A DNA stretch of 64,000 nt from Dictyophora rubrovolvata. Lineage: Eukaryota; Basidiomycota; Agaricomycetes; Phallales; Phallaceae. The notes below the pieces were generated by a model, which was not told the origin of the DNA, did not search any database, and saw only the letters and a list, made by a program, of their open reading frames with translations. Positions within the stretch are counted from its first letter, which is position 1. Every line of letters starts with the position of its first letter. The translations under genes and the position numbers were made by a program. The DNA is taken from contig CP114117.1 in NCBI GenBank assembly GCA_029959195.1, forward strand, positions 2,542,001 through 2,606,000, given 5' to 3'. This document shows positions 47,573 to 60,767 of this stretch, piece after piece.

Positions 47573-48683
47573 TCTTTACTCCTTTCTCTCATTCACGTGC
47601 GTTGAATATGCTTTCTATATCGCTGTGTTGAAAGTGTTTCCCAATATTGGAGAAATGATTATGTATTTAATCACCGTCATTTCCTGTGTTTCTAAATTAT
47701 ACTGCGCTTTCTTAATAATACTCTGGACATATGGACTTAACAAAAAGCAATTGTCCGCAAGGTGGTAAGTACCATCAATTCTTGAAATGAGCATGACCTT
47801 AAGTTAACCTAACTTGAAGAATCATGTTAATTACCATGAGAGGCAATCCCCCCTTAAACAACAAAGAGAAAACTTTATGTAAGTTGTCCAAGCTTCTTCT
47901 GTCCAAACCGAATTAATCTTTCCGCTTATCGGTCATAATACTGCCAGGGCTACCATGTCGTCGAGTCAAATTTGTAATAGGGAATAGACCTCCCGGTCAG
48001 AAACACCTTTTAATTCCCATCCATAATGGGAAAAACCGGATCTTCGTTGTTGTTGACCAAACTTCTTCACGTGTTGCATCGCATTTTCTTCTAAGTGTCC
48101 ATCGATGGCATTGCAAGGGTCGATATGATTAAACGAGCACTCGTGCCTTCTTCAATTCATGGGGAAAACGGTTCGCTGGCACCTCGGCAACTACCGCCTC
48201 TATATATGTCATAAAGGCCTTTGCATGCCATGATACTGTCACACCACTGTCCATAACGGTCACCCCACTGTCTGTAACGGGATTTCAATAGTCTGATACC
48301 CGACGGACTTGAACCCACGCCGTCTGGGCACAACTCGTCATTGTCCTGCACAGTCCCAACTTTCAATTCCTCCACATCCACATCTCAGAATTAGGTCGTT
48401 CAAAGACGAAAAAATTTGTAACCATATGTATAGTTTTAATAAAATATTTCCAGCCTTTAATCCCCATAAATAATCAAACCCAGGCATTATTATATGCTAT
48501 AATGTCCATGTCGCATAAGCCCTAATCGTCCCAACTTTCGTTTTGTCCAGAACCACATATTTAATTTGTAAGAGATAAACATTTCTAAGGATGGTTACAT
48601 AAATAGAATTCAAATAAATTATTTACAATGAAAATAAAGCTGAACAGAAGGTTACAGAATATAATTACAGGTGTTACTCAATT
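47573..48683. other. Intergenic
   Basis: Downstream of kinase F. AT-rich with no convincing ORF; a 74-residue minus-strand ORF at 48157-48381 has no recognisable features. No repeat recognised. Confidence 0.5.
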
Positions 48684-48808
48684 TGTTATGTATGGCGGTC
48701 CAGGACTATCCCGGATATCTCCGAGAAAGTCCAGACTGCCAGGGGACGGGCGGAAGGACAGAGTACAGAAGTACGGGATGAGGGACTCGGCTTCAGCTTA
48801 TAAGCTGC
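48684..48808 (+). mobile_element. LTR-E fragment
   Basis: Starts TGTTATGTATGGCGGTCC and matches the first ~125 bp of the LTR-E copy at 63307 (shared GGACTATCCC, GAAAGTCC and CTTCAGCTTATAAGCTGC), then is cut by the LTR-F block. Confidence 0.7.
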
Positions 48809-49377
48809 TGTCACGGTATGCTAGTGACACTTTCCATCACTTTCCATTTTCCTGTTTTCCAGTATACCTGTATTCACGCTCTCTCTGTGTTTATTCCATC
48901 CTTTCTCACTTTCTCATATTTCTGACTATTTCTCGTTTTCAACTCGCTCTCTCGAATTCAGTCTTTGACCAAATTCTCATTCTCACTTGTTTTCATTCAT
49001 TATCACTGCAGATCCCATGGGGATGAACCGAGCACCTGTACTTGTAGATATATAGTTGTTTTCCCTAGAGGAGGATTGTTAGGGTGACTCAGGGCATACA
49101 CCTAGAGGGAGGAAAACCTAAGAGATCTATTGAGCAGAACTACTAACTACACACCTAGAGGGAGGAAAACCTAAGAGAACAAGCTTAGGGTCTTCCCTCT
49201 AGGGATAGAGACTATATATACTACAGGACAAGTGCTCGTAATCAATAGAAAGATCTCCGTGGGATCCGCAGTGATAAGTTCAAGGATCATGAAGCGATTT
49301 GAGAGTTCAATTGAAGATTGAACAAAGGAAATGGAAAATGAATAGAACTAAGAGAAGTGGTTTGGAATGATGAAATG

Positions 49378-49679
49378 TGTCAGGGCTACTCACTCAGACT
49401 AGAGGGAGGGGATCCTAAGCAAAATATATTCTAGGAATAATACTAACTCACCTAGAGGGAGGGGATCCTGGGGGAACAAACTTAGAGATCCCTCCTCTAG
49501 GGCTACTAACTATATACTATGAAAAACGGTGAAGGCCCCACGCAGCCTTTGGTTCATGGACTGGGCGCAGATATGCACCAGTCCCGGACTTTTAGCCAGG
49601 GCCTAGGCCATGGCTCTGATGAGAACGGGTGCTCAGCGCCCGTTGAAGGGAGAATGAGAATATGGAAGGAGAGGGAAAC
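49378..49679 (-). mobile_element. LTR-A, truncated
   Basis: 302 bp starting TGTCAGGGCTACTCACTC; cut at its far end where the next LTR-A begins in opposite orientation. Confidence 0.8.
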
Positions 49680-50087
49680 TGTCAGGGTATGCTAGCGTCA
49701 TCCCCTTATTTTCCTTCATTTATCTTCGGTTCTGGTTTATCTTATTCATTTCCTTATTTCTCGTATTTTATCCCATTTCCTGCATTCCCCCTTCCTTCTG
49801 TATTCCCTTCTTTCCCTCCAACGGACACTGAGCGCCCTTTCCCATCAGAGCCATGGCCTAGGCCCCAGCTAAAAGTCCGGGACCGGCGCGTATCCACGCC
49901 CAGTCCATGAACCGAAGGCCGCATATGGCCTTCGCCGTTTTTTCATAGTATATAGTTAGTAGCCCTAGAGGAGGGATCCCTAAGTTTGTTCTCTTAGGAT
50001 CCCCTCCCTCTAGGTGAGTTAGTATTATTCCTAGAATATATTTTGCTTAGGATCCCCTCCCTCTAGTCTGAGAGAGTAGCCCTGACA
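49680..50087 (+). mobile_element. LTR-A, complete
   Basis: 408 bp, TGTCAGGG to CCCTGACA, second subtype (TTCTTTCCCTCCAAC). Confidence 0.82.
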
Positions 50088-50153
50088 ATCTTCGTAGTTT
50101 TTCCAATTGTATATTTAGCTACGACATTTAGCTATTATCTTCAGATCGTTACA
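50088..50153 (+). mobile_element. LTR-C tail fragment
   Basis: Matches the last ~65 bp of the LTR-C copies at 30327 and 33145 (TTTTTCCAATTGTATAT .. TCAGATCGTTACA). Confidence 0.7.
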
Positions 50154-50206
50154 ACGGAAGAATGGGAAAATGGGAAAACGGAAAGTGTCGCTAGCATACC
50201 ATGACA

Positions 50207-50408
50207 GGTCTCACCATTACGACATATTATTGATCTGGCCTTGACTGTGACATCCACGTGCAAGTGGGGACCATGATAAACAGATGTAACAGTTCTGCTT
50301 CTATAGCAAATGCATATCCTATGGACTTAGGCATAAGTCTATTATACTACAACACACGACTTAGCATGTGCACTATGTAGTATGATTATGTAATAGTATG
50401 TAGGCGCC
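50207..50408. other. Unassigned sequence between LTR blocks
   Basis: No ORF or recognisable repeat seen. Confidence 0.4.
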
Positions 50409-51039
50409 TATCACACTCTGCATACTCCAGAGTCCAAACCCAGACTATTCCAAACTCCATTTCACATACCCTGTACTTCCCCTTAACTCTAAGACCCATA
50501 CTATACTCCATATCAGACACCTTCCTTAAGGGGATGTGTATCCCAGTCGCTTAGTAATAAGGTACCTTGTTGTCATCTTGGCTCACACTAGTCGATTCCC
50601 ACCTTTACTTATTTGTCATTATCCCCATTTACATAATTCCACTCCCTCCTGTATTTAAACCCCAGCTCTCTCAGCTATGGATCCTCAGTCTGAATATAAT
50701 CAGTTATTCTCTCATCACTAGTCCGTCTCATACTCTTAATCTGTATTGCGTAGTTGGCTCAGACTTAATGTTCGAGTCAACTCATACTTGTCATTCACAT
50801 TGTCTATGACAACATGGAATTGTACTCCATTACTATATCACACATCATCGGATTAGTGCGTACTTGCATACTTCCTCATATTCCGAAATCAAGGGATATC
50901 GTAAGCTGGGCAAGTGGGTGCAATATATAAGTTGAAGGCAAGTCCCTCACCCCGTACTTCAGTACTTCATCTCCATCACACCCTGTGGCCCGGACTTCTT
51001 CGGAACTATCCAGAATAGTCCCGGCTACTGTACATAACA
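50409..51039 (-). mobile_element. LTR-E, diverged copy
   Basis: Aligns in reverse to LTR-E at 63307-63832 (shared CACCTTCCTTA, CTTAGTAATAAGG, and the GGCCCGGACTTCTT and ATAGTCCCGG blocks at its end). Ends CATAACA at 51039, where the ORF-alpha region of an LTR-C copy resumes. The left end is approximate. Confidence 0.55.
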
Positions 51040-51634
51040 TTAAGTATTTATGCCTTTCATGACTACCCAACAACTTGGCATGTCCAATACCATAAATATG
51101 AATTCGAATCCATCTTGAGTAGCTAACCAAATCTGATACAAATCTTGTATTGCAGATTCTGGAGTCGAATACACATTCATAACCGTAAACCAATCTAATT
51201 TTTCTTCGATATAGACCTTTTCTCTGAACATGAGACCAGGGTGAACCAAATCTGAACTTCTACATGAACAGACAATGTTAGGAGAAGGGTGTTTCAGCAA
51301 GTATGTTTCTGGGTCAATGCTAAGACTTGCATACTGGGAAGTATAGATATATAAAGTTGTAGAGAGATCCAAATCACATGGTCGTGGGCTGGTAGGAGAA
51401 TAATGAAATGGAGAAATAGATTCATTGGTAGAGTGAACTGATGAATTGGTGAGGGATAGAGGAACTGGAAGTGAAATAGACAAAGAATAATGAAAAGAGA
51501 AAGTCGTTATTTTTGTTGTTTCGTTCTTTAGGGTAAATGCTTGGTCATTTGAAGTTTCTGGTAGATTAGAACTTCGCATTAAACCAAAAATTGGAACTTG
51601 TCCTAATTGGGAAGATTTTAGTATGTGATAGCAT
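51040..51634 (-). mobile_element. LTR-C copy C2, partial (ORF alpha)
   Basis: Minus-strand ORF (its frame runs 51822-51040) with the alpha family segments CDLDLSTTLYIY, SIDPETYL, CRSSDLVHPGLMF, WFTVMNVYSTPE and VLDMPSCW. The LTR start is placed near 51634 (TGCTATCACATACTAAAATC in reverse). Its far part is cut by the LTR-E copy. Fossil, partial. Confidence 0.55.
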
Positions 51635-52603
51635 GCACCCAATTGAAGATCTGGAGACCAGATCTTGTTTATCACACTCAGTGGCAATGGGATTATGAAA
51701 ATCCCTAACTCGGGTGCTACTCTGAAATACAGAGTATAAAAGACTCTGTATACAACCACCCCAGGTTTGTCATACCTATCCTGCATTATGTTCTCAACAC
51801 CCATACCTATCATATTCCCCACTACATCATCCTCATTTCAAAAGGGACAATTTGAAAGTGTCAAACAACACTTGGCAGAAACTGTCACAGAATGGAGTAT
51901 AGATTCTATGAGAGATTGTGTAAGGGATTTGTTTTAGATTTAGAATAGACTTAGCTCCTAAAATATAAAAGAGTTTTGTTTAGAGATTGTTCAGCAACTA
52001 AAAGTCCTGTTATTGAAGGTGAGACACTTGAAGGAAGATTTGAACTTTAAGAATTAAGTTCAAATCAGTAGAGATAGATGGGGACTTATTACTAAGTCCT
52101 TGAGAATAGAGAAAGATAAGAGGAAAAAAGACTAATTTGATTGGTAAGCACTTTGGTGCACAACAGTAGTTACAAGATGGATTATTTACAAGAGAAATGA
52201 GCCCCTATTTATACACCTTGAGCAAGTACAAATAGCTCCAAACATTAGTAAGAGAAACATCATGTGAAAGATAAGAAATTACTTAAAAAGGAAGCGAATG
52301 AATAATAGTAGATCAGGGAAAATTATAGTGAGACAGGGAAGTGGAGAGAGATGATAAGAAAATAAAAGGGTTCTTAGAACTAAGTCATCTGACTGTTCCT
52401 GAAAGATAAGATATATTACAAATAAAGGATTATTAAAGCAAGCAGGAACTAAAAAAAGAATAAAGGAAATACTTGTTTTTGGGTAGATAAGGGAGGAAAT
52501 CATGAAATACATAACAGGTTGCGTAGCCATTACCCACAAAGAGGGTAAATGTGAGAAGTGTGACAAATACATAGCACATCTCAGCAAGTCAGCTGAGCAA
52601 TGC
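51635..52603. other. Unassigned, probable LTR-related
   Basis: A stretch 51859-52564 has TGTCA..TGACA ends and, on the minus strand, a GTATAAATAGGGG promoter-like box at ~52205-52217, as an LTR would. Its flanks (GAAAG and AATAC) do not match and no second copy exists in the window, so the call is open. Confidence 0.35.
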
Positions 52604-54014
52604 TGTCGCGCACCAAAATCTATATTTGGCAAAAATTAGGGTAAATGTTCTGAAGATTCCCTAATCCCACGATATGTCCCTCGGAGCTTGAATTCACTTT
52701 TGCAACTACCCAAAACCCATGTCCAAAACATTTTTTTATCCCAAAAACATTGATACAAAAGATATGTCCTCACTCCAGATTCGCTCTTCTTGTTCCCTGC
52801 CATCCCTTTACACTCCTTCTATTGATGACTCTGATTGTTTTCATTTTGTCCCTCCTACTCCTGATGTCAATCTCTGTGATTTGGACACTCAGTACTACGT
52901 CTACTTCACATCCTATGTGCACCTCAACCTCGATCCCTCCACCTTATTACCACTATACCCGAACCCCATTATTATTGGTCAACATAAAGCTTTGGATCTG
53001 ATCTTGTATTCAGATGCGGGCGATAAGAAGGTTTGTTTTGGAACACGATTATGGTTAGAAGGATATGAAGAATGGTTCGTTGTGGTGAATATGTACATGA
53101 TTCACATAGGTCTACTAGACACGGTTACTAGGATATGGGCTACTACCGAACATGGACATGCATTCTGGCACATTGTATTCGATGTCTCTTGTTCATGGAT
53201 CCATCATTGATATCAGCACATGCCAGAACCTGAATTTTTCCTTCCTTTCTATGATTCTGGTACTCCACAATTTCCCATGACTCCAAAACCTCCTATCTCC
53301 ACCTTTGATCCTCCCACCAAACCTTCATCACCTTCTTTTTGTCCTACAACTTCTGTTTCTACTGTCCCCAAGCTACATCAACTTCGGAAATTCTGTTCGG
53401 CTATATTTAAGACATCTGGGATAACGCTATAGGAAGTACTTCATTTGAATAATCAGGACTAATTAAAATGAAAAACAAGGACTTCTTTATTTTTTTATTC
53501 CCCTCTTTTGTTGTCTCGTTTCTTTTCTTTCGGAGTCTAAATTAATTCCATCCTTTCTTATCCTTCTCTTCCATCATGAGCCTCATACAACCTCTTGGCT
53601 ACGAATCACTTGCCCCCACTTCCTTCCTTCCTTACCCCTTTTATCCTTTTACAGGGATAACTTTAGACGAATGATATGCCAACTTTGAATCAACAATACA
53701 GATTTATCGCATCTCTGGTACAAACATTGAGGTAGACAGAAGTACGTTATGGCTGCATTCTCTAGTCCCCATTCAAGAATACCAGGTACCCTACGAGAAA
53801 CTGGAATTCCCAGAGAATCCAAAAGTGAACGAAATAATCCATATCAACATACTCACTCGTTCATATGAATTGGTTTGGGTTTGCCAGTTTCATCATAGCG
53901 AACAACCTGTTTGGTGGTTCATATTCCATCGACCACTTCTTTATCATGATGAATTTCTTTTCATGGATGCTCCCACTAATGCGATTGACAATCATCCTGC
54001 CCCTGACTACTGTC

Positions 54015-54420
54015 TGTCAGGGCTACTCACTCAGACTAGAGGGAGGGGATCCTAAGTAAAATGTATTTGGTAGAAGTACTAACTCACCTAGAGGGAGGGG
54101 ATCCTAAGAGAACAAACTTAGGGATCCCTCCTCTAGGGCTACTAACTATATACTATGAAAAAATGGCGAAGGCCATACACGGCCTTCGGTTCATGGACTG
54201 GGCACAGATACGCACTGGTCCCGGACTTTTAGCCGGGGCCTAGGCCATGGCTCTGATGAGAATGGGCACTGAGCGCCTGTTGGAGGAAAAATGGGAATAC
54301 GGAAGGAGAGGGAAATGCGTGAGATGGGATAGAATACGAGAAATATGGAAATAAATAAAATAGACCAGAACCGAAGATAAATGTAGAAAAATAAGGGGAC
54401 GACGTTAGTGTACCCTGACA
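54015..54420 (-). repeat. LTR-A, 3' LTR of Gypsy-2
   Basis: 406 bp, first subtype (TTTTTCCTCCAAC in reverse). Confidence 0.85.
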
Positions 54421-55757
54421 GAGGAGGGACTCGAGAACGACGACCTGGGATGGTGTCTTCTGGTCTCGAATGTAACTTCACAACATGAAAGACCGGGTGG
54501 AGCCGTGACATCGATTTAGGTAGGAGTAGACAATATGAATGAGAGCCAACTCTTGCTGCTATAGGAAAAGGCCCCAGGAAGCGATGGGACAACTTCGCAG
54601 AAGGCCTGGTGGTGCGAATGTCACTGGCATCAAGGTAGACCTTGTCACCAATCTTATACTTGGGAGTCGGAAGTCGTTTATGATCGTAGTACTTGGCCAT
54701 GTCATCCTTGGCCTTGATGATAGCAGCTCTGGCTTCTTCAATAGTCGATGACATACAGTCTTTGAACTCGTTGACAGACTTAATTTTTGATTCAGGGATA
54801 TGAGGTTCGAAGCCCATACGTGGTTGACGGCCCGTGTCCAACTCAAAAGGTGTCACTTGCGTCACTGAGTGTACGTGGTTGTTGTATGCGAACTTGGCCA
54901 TGGGAAGCAGCCTATCCCAATCATCCTGTCATTCCGAGGTGAAGAGTCGGAGGTACTGTTTGACTTCCACATTAACCCTCTTGGTCTGACCATCAGTTTG
55001 GGGATGGTAGGCTGTGGATGTGGCGAGTCAAATGCCAAGGAGTCAAGAGAGTTCCTTTGTGAAGCGTGCCACGAACTGTGGCCCCCTGTCGGAAATGATC
55101 TTGTCAGGGAGACCATGCAACTTCCACACATGTTGCAGGTATAGACTCGCAAGACCAGATGTGTCGATGGTGGTGAACGTGAGAATGAAATGAACTCGTT
55201 TGGTTAGTGAATCTACCACAGAGAGGATCACGTCATACCCATTAGATTCTGAGAGTTCCACGATAAAATCGACGGATATGAACTCCCAAGGATGGTGTGG
55301 TGTCTCAGTGGGGCGCAACTTGCCAAAGGGTGCATGGCGAGCTATTTTCATACGCAGGCAGAGATTGCAGGCTTTGACATACTGTTGGATGTATTGAGAC
55401 ACACCTGGCCACCAAAAGGTCCGGGAGACCAGTTCAAGAGTTTTAAAATGACCAGGGTGACCACCGACTTTGGTATCATGATGACGTGTAACAATTTCTC
55501 ATCGCAGATCCTCGACATTGGGAATGTAGATCTTACCACGGTAGTAGAGAACATCCTGATCTTCAGACCATTCACTGGTATGCACTGAACGACCACTGAG
55601 GGCTCAAAGAGAAGTGATGGCTTTGGAGACGCTATCCTCATGCTTGCCTTCTCGATTGGCCTTGCGAATCTGACGTAGGAAGTCTCCCTCTTCTCCTCGG
55701 ATACGGAATGTTTGCAGGGCATTGATCGCAAACATCTCGGGTCAGATAAGGGTGATC

Positions 55758-56618
55758 TGTCATGATCCGATTCATGACATCACTAGCAATACGGATTCCT
55801 TATTATATTCCCTTATCTTATCGTACTTAAACGTTATCTTATCACAATCGCTTCATAGACGCCACAACCGGAAGTCTTATCAGACTTCATCGCCGTTTTC
55901 ACAAAGTCCTAGACGCCATTGTCTTCCTAGGACTTACAGTAAGCTGCGGATAGACCTTTGGTATATATTCTAGTTCCAAACTGTACATGAGATCATCTAT
56001 GACAGTCGTAGGTCCTTATGTGCTTTCCCTTTGTTCTTGTTGCCTCATGTTTGCCACATGGCAAACTGACCCTGCATATACTTATGATACTCACGAATTG
56101 CTATGACATGTATACATTCTCAAGTTCGTTATCTATTTTGAACTGAGATTCAAACCTCTAGCATACTTGTATATAAAGCCTCCTATACATCGTAGCTAGA
56201 CTTCTCTTCAGACTTAATATCGAACCTAGTTCGATATCTCAATATAGTCTTCATTTCCCAATAGCGCTTCAGTCATTTCCAAATGCTTTAAATCTAAACC
56301 GTCCGTAGCGACAACGCCGTTCCGGCATTGGATCCGCTACTTCTTCCATCTCTTGTTCTTCTGCTTTCTAGTCGACAATCTATTCTACCAGATCATTCTA
56401 GACTTCCTAGAGCTTCGACTCAACGATATTCTCTGACAACTCGAAGATCCCAAATGATGTCAAGACAAGTAGAGCCAACATCCAGAGGACTGTCGTGGTA
56501 CAACCCACTCAGGTTGAGACTGCGCTCTACAACATTACAGTGACATTTGTATCATTATTAAATACGATTATTAACATTCATACATTCGTCGCTGATACCC
56601 GAGAATTGGTACTTAACA
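55758..56618 (+). mobile_element. Solo LTR-B (861 bp) inside Gypsy-2
   Basis: Runs TGTCATGATCC to GTACTTAACA with the perfect 5 bp duplication TGATC on both sides. In this orientation TATATAAAGCC lies at ~56170, fixing the sense strand. It separates the RNase H and integrase regions. Confidence 0.9.
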
Positions 56619-59600
56619 TGATCCCTTGGTTATCGTCCTTTCCTGATCCATGATCTGCATGTCGAGAGAGGCTGTCGGGCTTCCCCATTGACTTACCCGG
56701 GATGTGCTGGAGGGTGAAGTCGAATTGAGCAAGATAGACTGACCACCGAGCTTGCCGACAATTGAGGTTGCAAGCGGTCATAAAGTACTCTAAGTTCTTA
56801 TGGTCAGTGCGAATGTCGATGGGGTGACTTGCGCCTTCGAGAAAGTGTCGCCATTCTTCCAAGGCTCGAATTATCGCCAGCATTTCCTTGTCATGAATCT
56901 CGTAGTTGCGTTCTACGGGGCTCAGGGCTTTCGAGAAGAACGCAACAGGGTGCCATTTACCATCCTCGTCCAATAGCTGCAAGAGAACCGCGCCAGAAGC
57001 AAAGTTGGAGCTGTCCGCCTCAACCTTGTAGGGTTTAGCAGGGTCTGGGATGAGCAAGATGGGAGCCAAAGTGATTGAGAGCTTGAGTGCATTGAAGGCT
57101 TGCTGACAATTGTCGGACCAGACGAACAAGGTGTCCTTTTTGGTCAGACTGAACATCGGGAGTGCGATACGAGAGAAGTCTTTGATGAAACGACGATAGA
57201 AGTTAGCGAAACCGAGGAAGGATTGAATTTTGGTGACGTTTCTTGGGACAGGCCAGTCTTTGACACCCGAGACCTTCGCAGGATCCATTTCGACAGCGTT
57301 CTTGGATATGACCATCCCAAGGTACTCAATCTTGGTCTTGCAGAACTCACATTTCTCCGCCTTAAGGTATAGCTGGTGCTCACGAAGCCGTTCGAGTACG
57401 CATCGAGTAATATGATGATGTTGTTCCAAATCTCATGTATAGATGAGGATATCGTCAATATACACGGCGATGACACCTTCCAAGATCATGTCCTCAAAGA
57501 TTTCGTTCATCATCGTCTGGAAGGTGGCCGGACTGTTAGTAAGGCCGAAGAACATCACCAAAGGTTCGAAAAGGCCTCTGTTAGTATGAAACGCAGCCTT
57601 CCACTCATCACCTTCCTTTATCCGCATGTTGTTGTAGCCCCATTAAACATCGAGCTTCATGAAGTAGCGGGCACCCTGCAACTTGTTGACGAGTTCTGGG
57701 ATAAGGGGCAATGGATAGCGGTTCTTGATCGTCATCGCATTCAGAGCCCAGTAATCCTGGATGAGACGAAGGGAACCATCCTTCTTTTTGATAAAGAAGA
57801 CCGGTGAGGCCATTGGCGATTTCGAGAGTCGGATCTGTCCTGATTTAAGGTTTTCCTCTAGAAACGCATCCAACTCGGCCTGTTCCTTCGGTGACAGCGG
57901 ATAGATCTTACTGGATTTGGGCTCTGAACCAGAGACGAGTTCTATTGGGTGATCCCATTTCTTTGACATCGGTAGAGAATCAAAGGATTCTTTGGAAAAG
58001 ATGTCGTCAAAGTCATAGAATTGTTCAGGCACAATATCATGAAAACCCTTGGGGGCTGGAGCATCTGAGTTCCTGGCATGAGCTTGAGCAAGTCTCTGTG
58101 AGATGGTCTCGGTTGCACCAATGTGATGGACCTCGGGTCTAGCGTCAACCATCGAAATACCAAAGAGTCGATCGCCATCCTCTAGTTGGAGCTCATCCTC
58201 CATGTCTACCAGATCAGGCATGTCAGGATCTTCAGCCTCGGTGTTGTCAAGCTTCATGTCTGCAGACATTCGGATCTATTGAAAGGAACATTTAGTGCGA
58301 CGACCCGAAGGCCAGCTGGGCACACAGGAACGACATTGGGGACTACAACACATCAGTTCCACCTCTCCAGCAGTATAATCAATCACTGGGTTGTGGGCCT
58401 TGAACCAAGGTAGCCCCAGTAATACGGGATATTTCCCAAGTGCGGTAACAGCAAATAGGATGTGTTCAGAGTGGGACCGATACCTCATAACCAGATCGAC
58501 CACATGTGTGATGGCACCAGCCTGGTTGGGTGTACCATCAACATTGAATACGGGAATAGGTTTCAGAAGTTTGACAGTCGGGAATCGATGTCTCTCAACG
58601 AAATCTCGGTCCAGGAACATACCACTAGCACCCGTATCAAGCATGGTTTTGCTGGTGATCAAATCTCCTGTGTCAGTACTCTGGAGCTCTACTGAGATTT
58701 CAAGTTTCTGAGTACCGGTGGTGGTTGCAAGTCGATATTCAGAGGGTAATGACTTCCACTTCGAAGTCGAAAGTTGTGGAGGTGGCAGCATAGAAGAGGG
58801 CGTAGGGAGAGGGGGTTTTTTAGGAGATACAGCAGGGGTAATAGGATTCGAATTACTATCATCATTTTGTTCATGATCTATGTACAAAACGTCGAATCTA
58901 TTAAATGTCGGCAACGAGGGTGTATCCTTCACTCACCACTTTCCTGAAAATCCTCTGTTGCTACCAATGCAGGAGTCTCTTCTTCCTCTGTTGGTCCAGG
59001 CCCTGCACGACTCTGTGCTTCTGCAACGTCTTTTTGGGCAAGGAGCAGTTCGACAAGGTTGTCAATCTCATCTGTGTTTATGAAATGAATGTCATGCGTG
59101 CGAGGACAGTCATGCATGAGATGCCCAGCTTGTCCACAACGGTAACATCTAGTGGATTCCGTGGTCATCCGTCGATGTGTGGCATCAACATCCATCGGGT
59201 CTTAACGTTGTTGAGGAGGTTGAACTGGAATTGATGGCCTAGACGGGGCAGCAGCAAACCCAGGAGCAACGGGCCTAGGAGGCGGGAATGGAGGTGGTTG
59301 ATACTGGGGGATAGTGGGTCTTAAAGGTAGGAAGGGTACTGGTCTAGGACGAGACATAGGAGCCATCATCAAGGAGCTAGGAACTGACAGGGTTGGGAGT
59401 TGTTGACGTCGAGTGGCACTGAAGGCTTCGTTTGCTCTTCTATCTTGATCAAAAATGCATGCAGCCTTGACCCAGCCTTCGAAATCCTCATATGTGGGTC
59501 GGCTCTGCATGGTAGCAACCTTGGACTGAATTGTCGGGTCTAATCCCTGCCGAAAATGCGTTGTGATGGCTAAGCCATCCGTGAAGCCAGCACGCTCTAT

Positions 59601-60369
59601 GAGGACATTGAAAGAGTCCACATAATCCTCTACAGTTCGACCTCCTTGAGCATATCTGCCGGATAGGAGGAGGTTGAGAGCGTCATCGTGTTTGGTTAAG
59701 GGCAGAAACTCCTCTTTGAACTTGAGTCGGAATTCCCCCCATGTCGCGAAAGGAATGATACCTGCAAGGTACTTCTGTAGCAGGCTATTGGCAAAAACAT
59801 GGGCGCGGCCGTCATTCATATACGATAGTGTCCAAATGATCATTTCTTGGTCGGTCGCGAAATCCTTGCTACATACGCTCATATAGATCTGGACAGAGTT
59901 CCAGAACATGCGTCCTTGGTTTCTATCACCATCAAAGGACTGAGGCACTGCAGGACGGGTATTACGAGAATTTCGTGAATCTTGCGTGGAAGGTGGAGCT
60001 GATGCTTGGACAGGGGGAACATTGGTGGATTGAGGGTTTACTGGAGGTTCTGATGGAGAGTCAGACGGGAGTTGAGGTTGAAGAAATGGTTCGAGACGAG
60101 ATAGGAGTTGTTCGAGTCGAGTGTTGCACATAAGGAAATTTTGTTCCATAGCCGCGAGGTGTTGCTCTAGATTCAGAGTAGCCTGGTCGGTTTCCATGAT
60201 AGTAAAAATAGCCTAGGTGCACAGTAAGAAGGATGGGAGGATGGGAAGGGTCAAGTTATAGACGGAGCATGAGGAAGGACTCGAGATGGAATGAGTCATT
60301 GTCAAGGACAATTTTCCGAAGGTGAACATTGATAGAAATGACCGGTCCCGGGGTAGAAGTTTGTTCTAC

Positions 60370-60767
60370 TGTCAGGGCTACTCATTCAGACTAGAGGGAG
60401 GGGATCCTAAGTAAAATGTATTTGGTAGAAGTACTAACTCACCTAGAGGGAGGGGATCCTAAGAGAACAAACTTAGGGATCCCTCCTCTAGGGCTACTAA
60501 CTATATACTATGAAAAAACAGCGAAGGCCATACACGGCCTTCGGTTCATGGACTGGGCGTGGATATGCGCCGGTCCTGGACTTTTAGCCGGGGCCTAGGC
60601 CATGGCTCTGATGAGAACGGGCGCTCAGCGCCCATTGGAGGGAAAGAAGGGAATACAGAAGGAAGGGGGAATGCAGGAAATGGGATAAAATACAAGAAAT
60701 AAGGAAATGAATAAGAACCGAAGATAAACGAAGGAAAATAAGGGGATGATGCTAGCGTACCCTGACA
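60370..60767 (-). repeat. LTR-A, 5' LTR of Gypsy-2
   Basis: 398 bp. The LTR half next to the gag side is almost identical to the 3' LTR, but the outer half belongs to the second LTR-A subtype, so the two LTRs are mosaic. Confidence 0.85.

Larger units (their letters stand above)
48809..50206. mobile_element. LTR-F inverted pair (palindromic block) with nested LTR-A copies
   Basis: Starts TGTCACGGTATGCTAGTGAC and ends in the near-perfect reverse complement (..TCGCTAGCATACCATGACA), ~27 bp inverted ends. The left part (to ~49060) reads as an LTR related to LTR-A in its GAGGAGG and CCTAGAGGGAGG blocks; the right part reads the same kind of sequence inverted from ~49190. Nested inside are an incomplete LTR-A (-) 49378-49679, a complete LTR-A (+) 49680-50087, and an LTR-C tail 50088-50153. 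No matching target duplication (GCTGC and GGTCT). Fossil. Confidence 0.6.
54015..60767 (-). mobile_element. Gypsy-2: Ty3/Gypsy LTR retrotransposon with target duplication, broken
   Basis: LTR-A copies at 54015-54420 and 60370-60767 bound it, and CTGTC flanks both ends (54010-54014 and 60768-60772), a clean 5 bp target duplication. Minus-strand parts are gag (59202-60197), CCHC knuckle (near 59100), protease with DTGAS (near 58640), reverse transcriptase with YIDDIL (near 57450), RNase H (to ~56633), integrase zinc finger and core (55731-55043), and an integrase C-terminal region to 54421. The stretch that in Gypsy-1 lies between here and the purine tract is absent. It carries one solo LTR-B and roughly six to eight small breaks. 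Same family as Gypsy-1. Confidence 0.87.
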
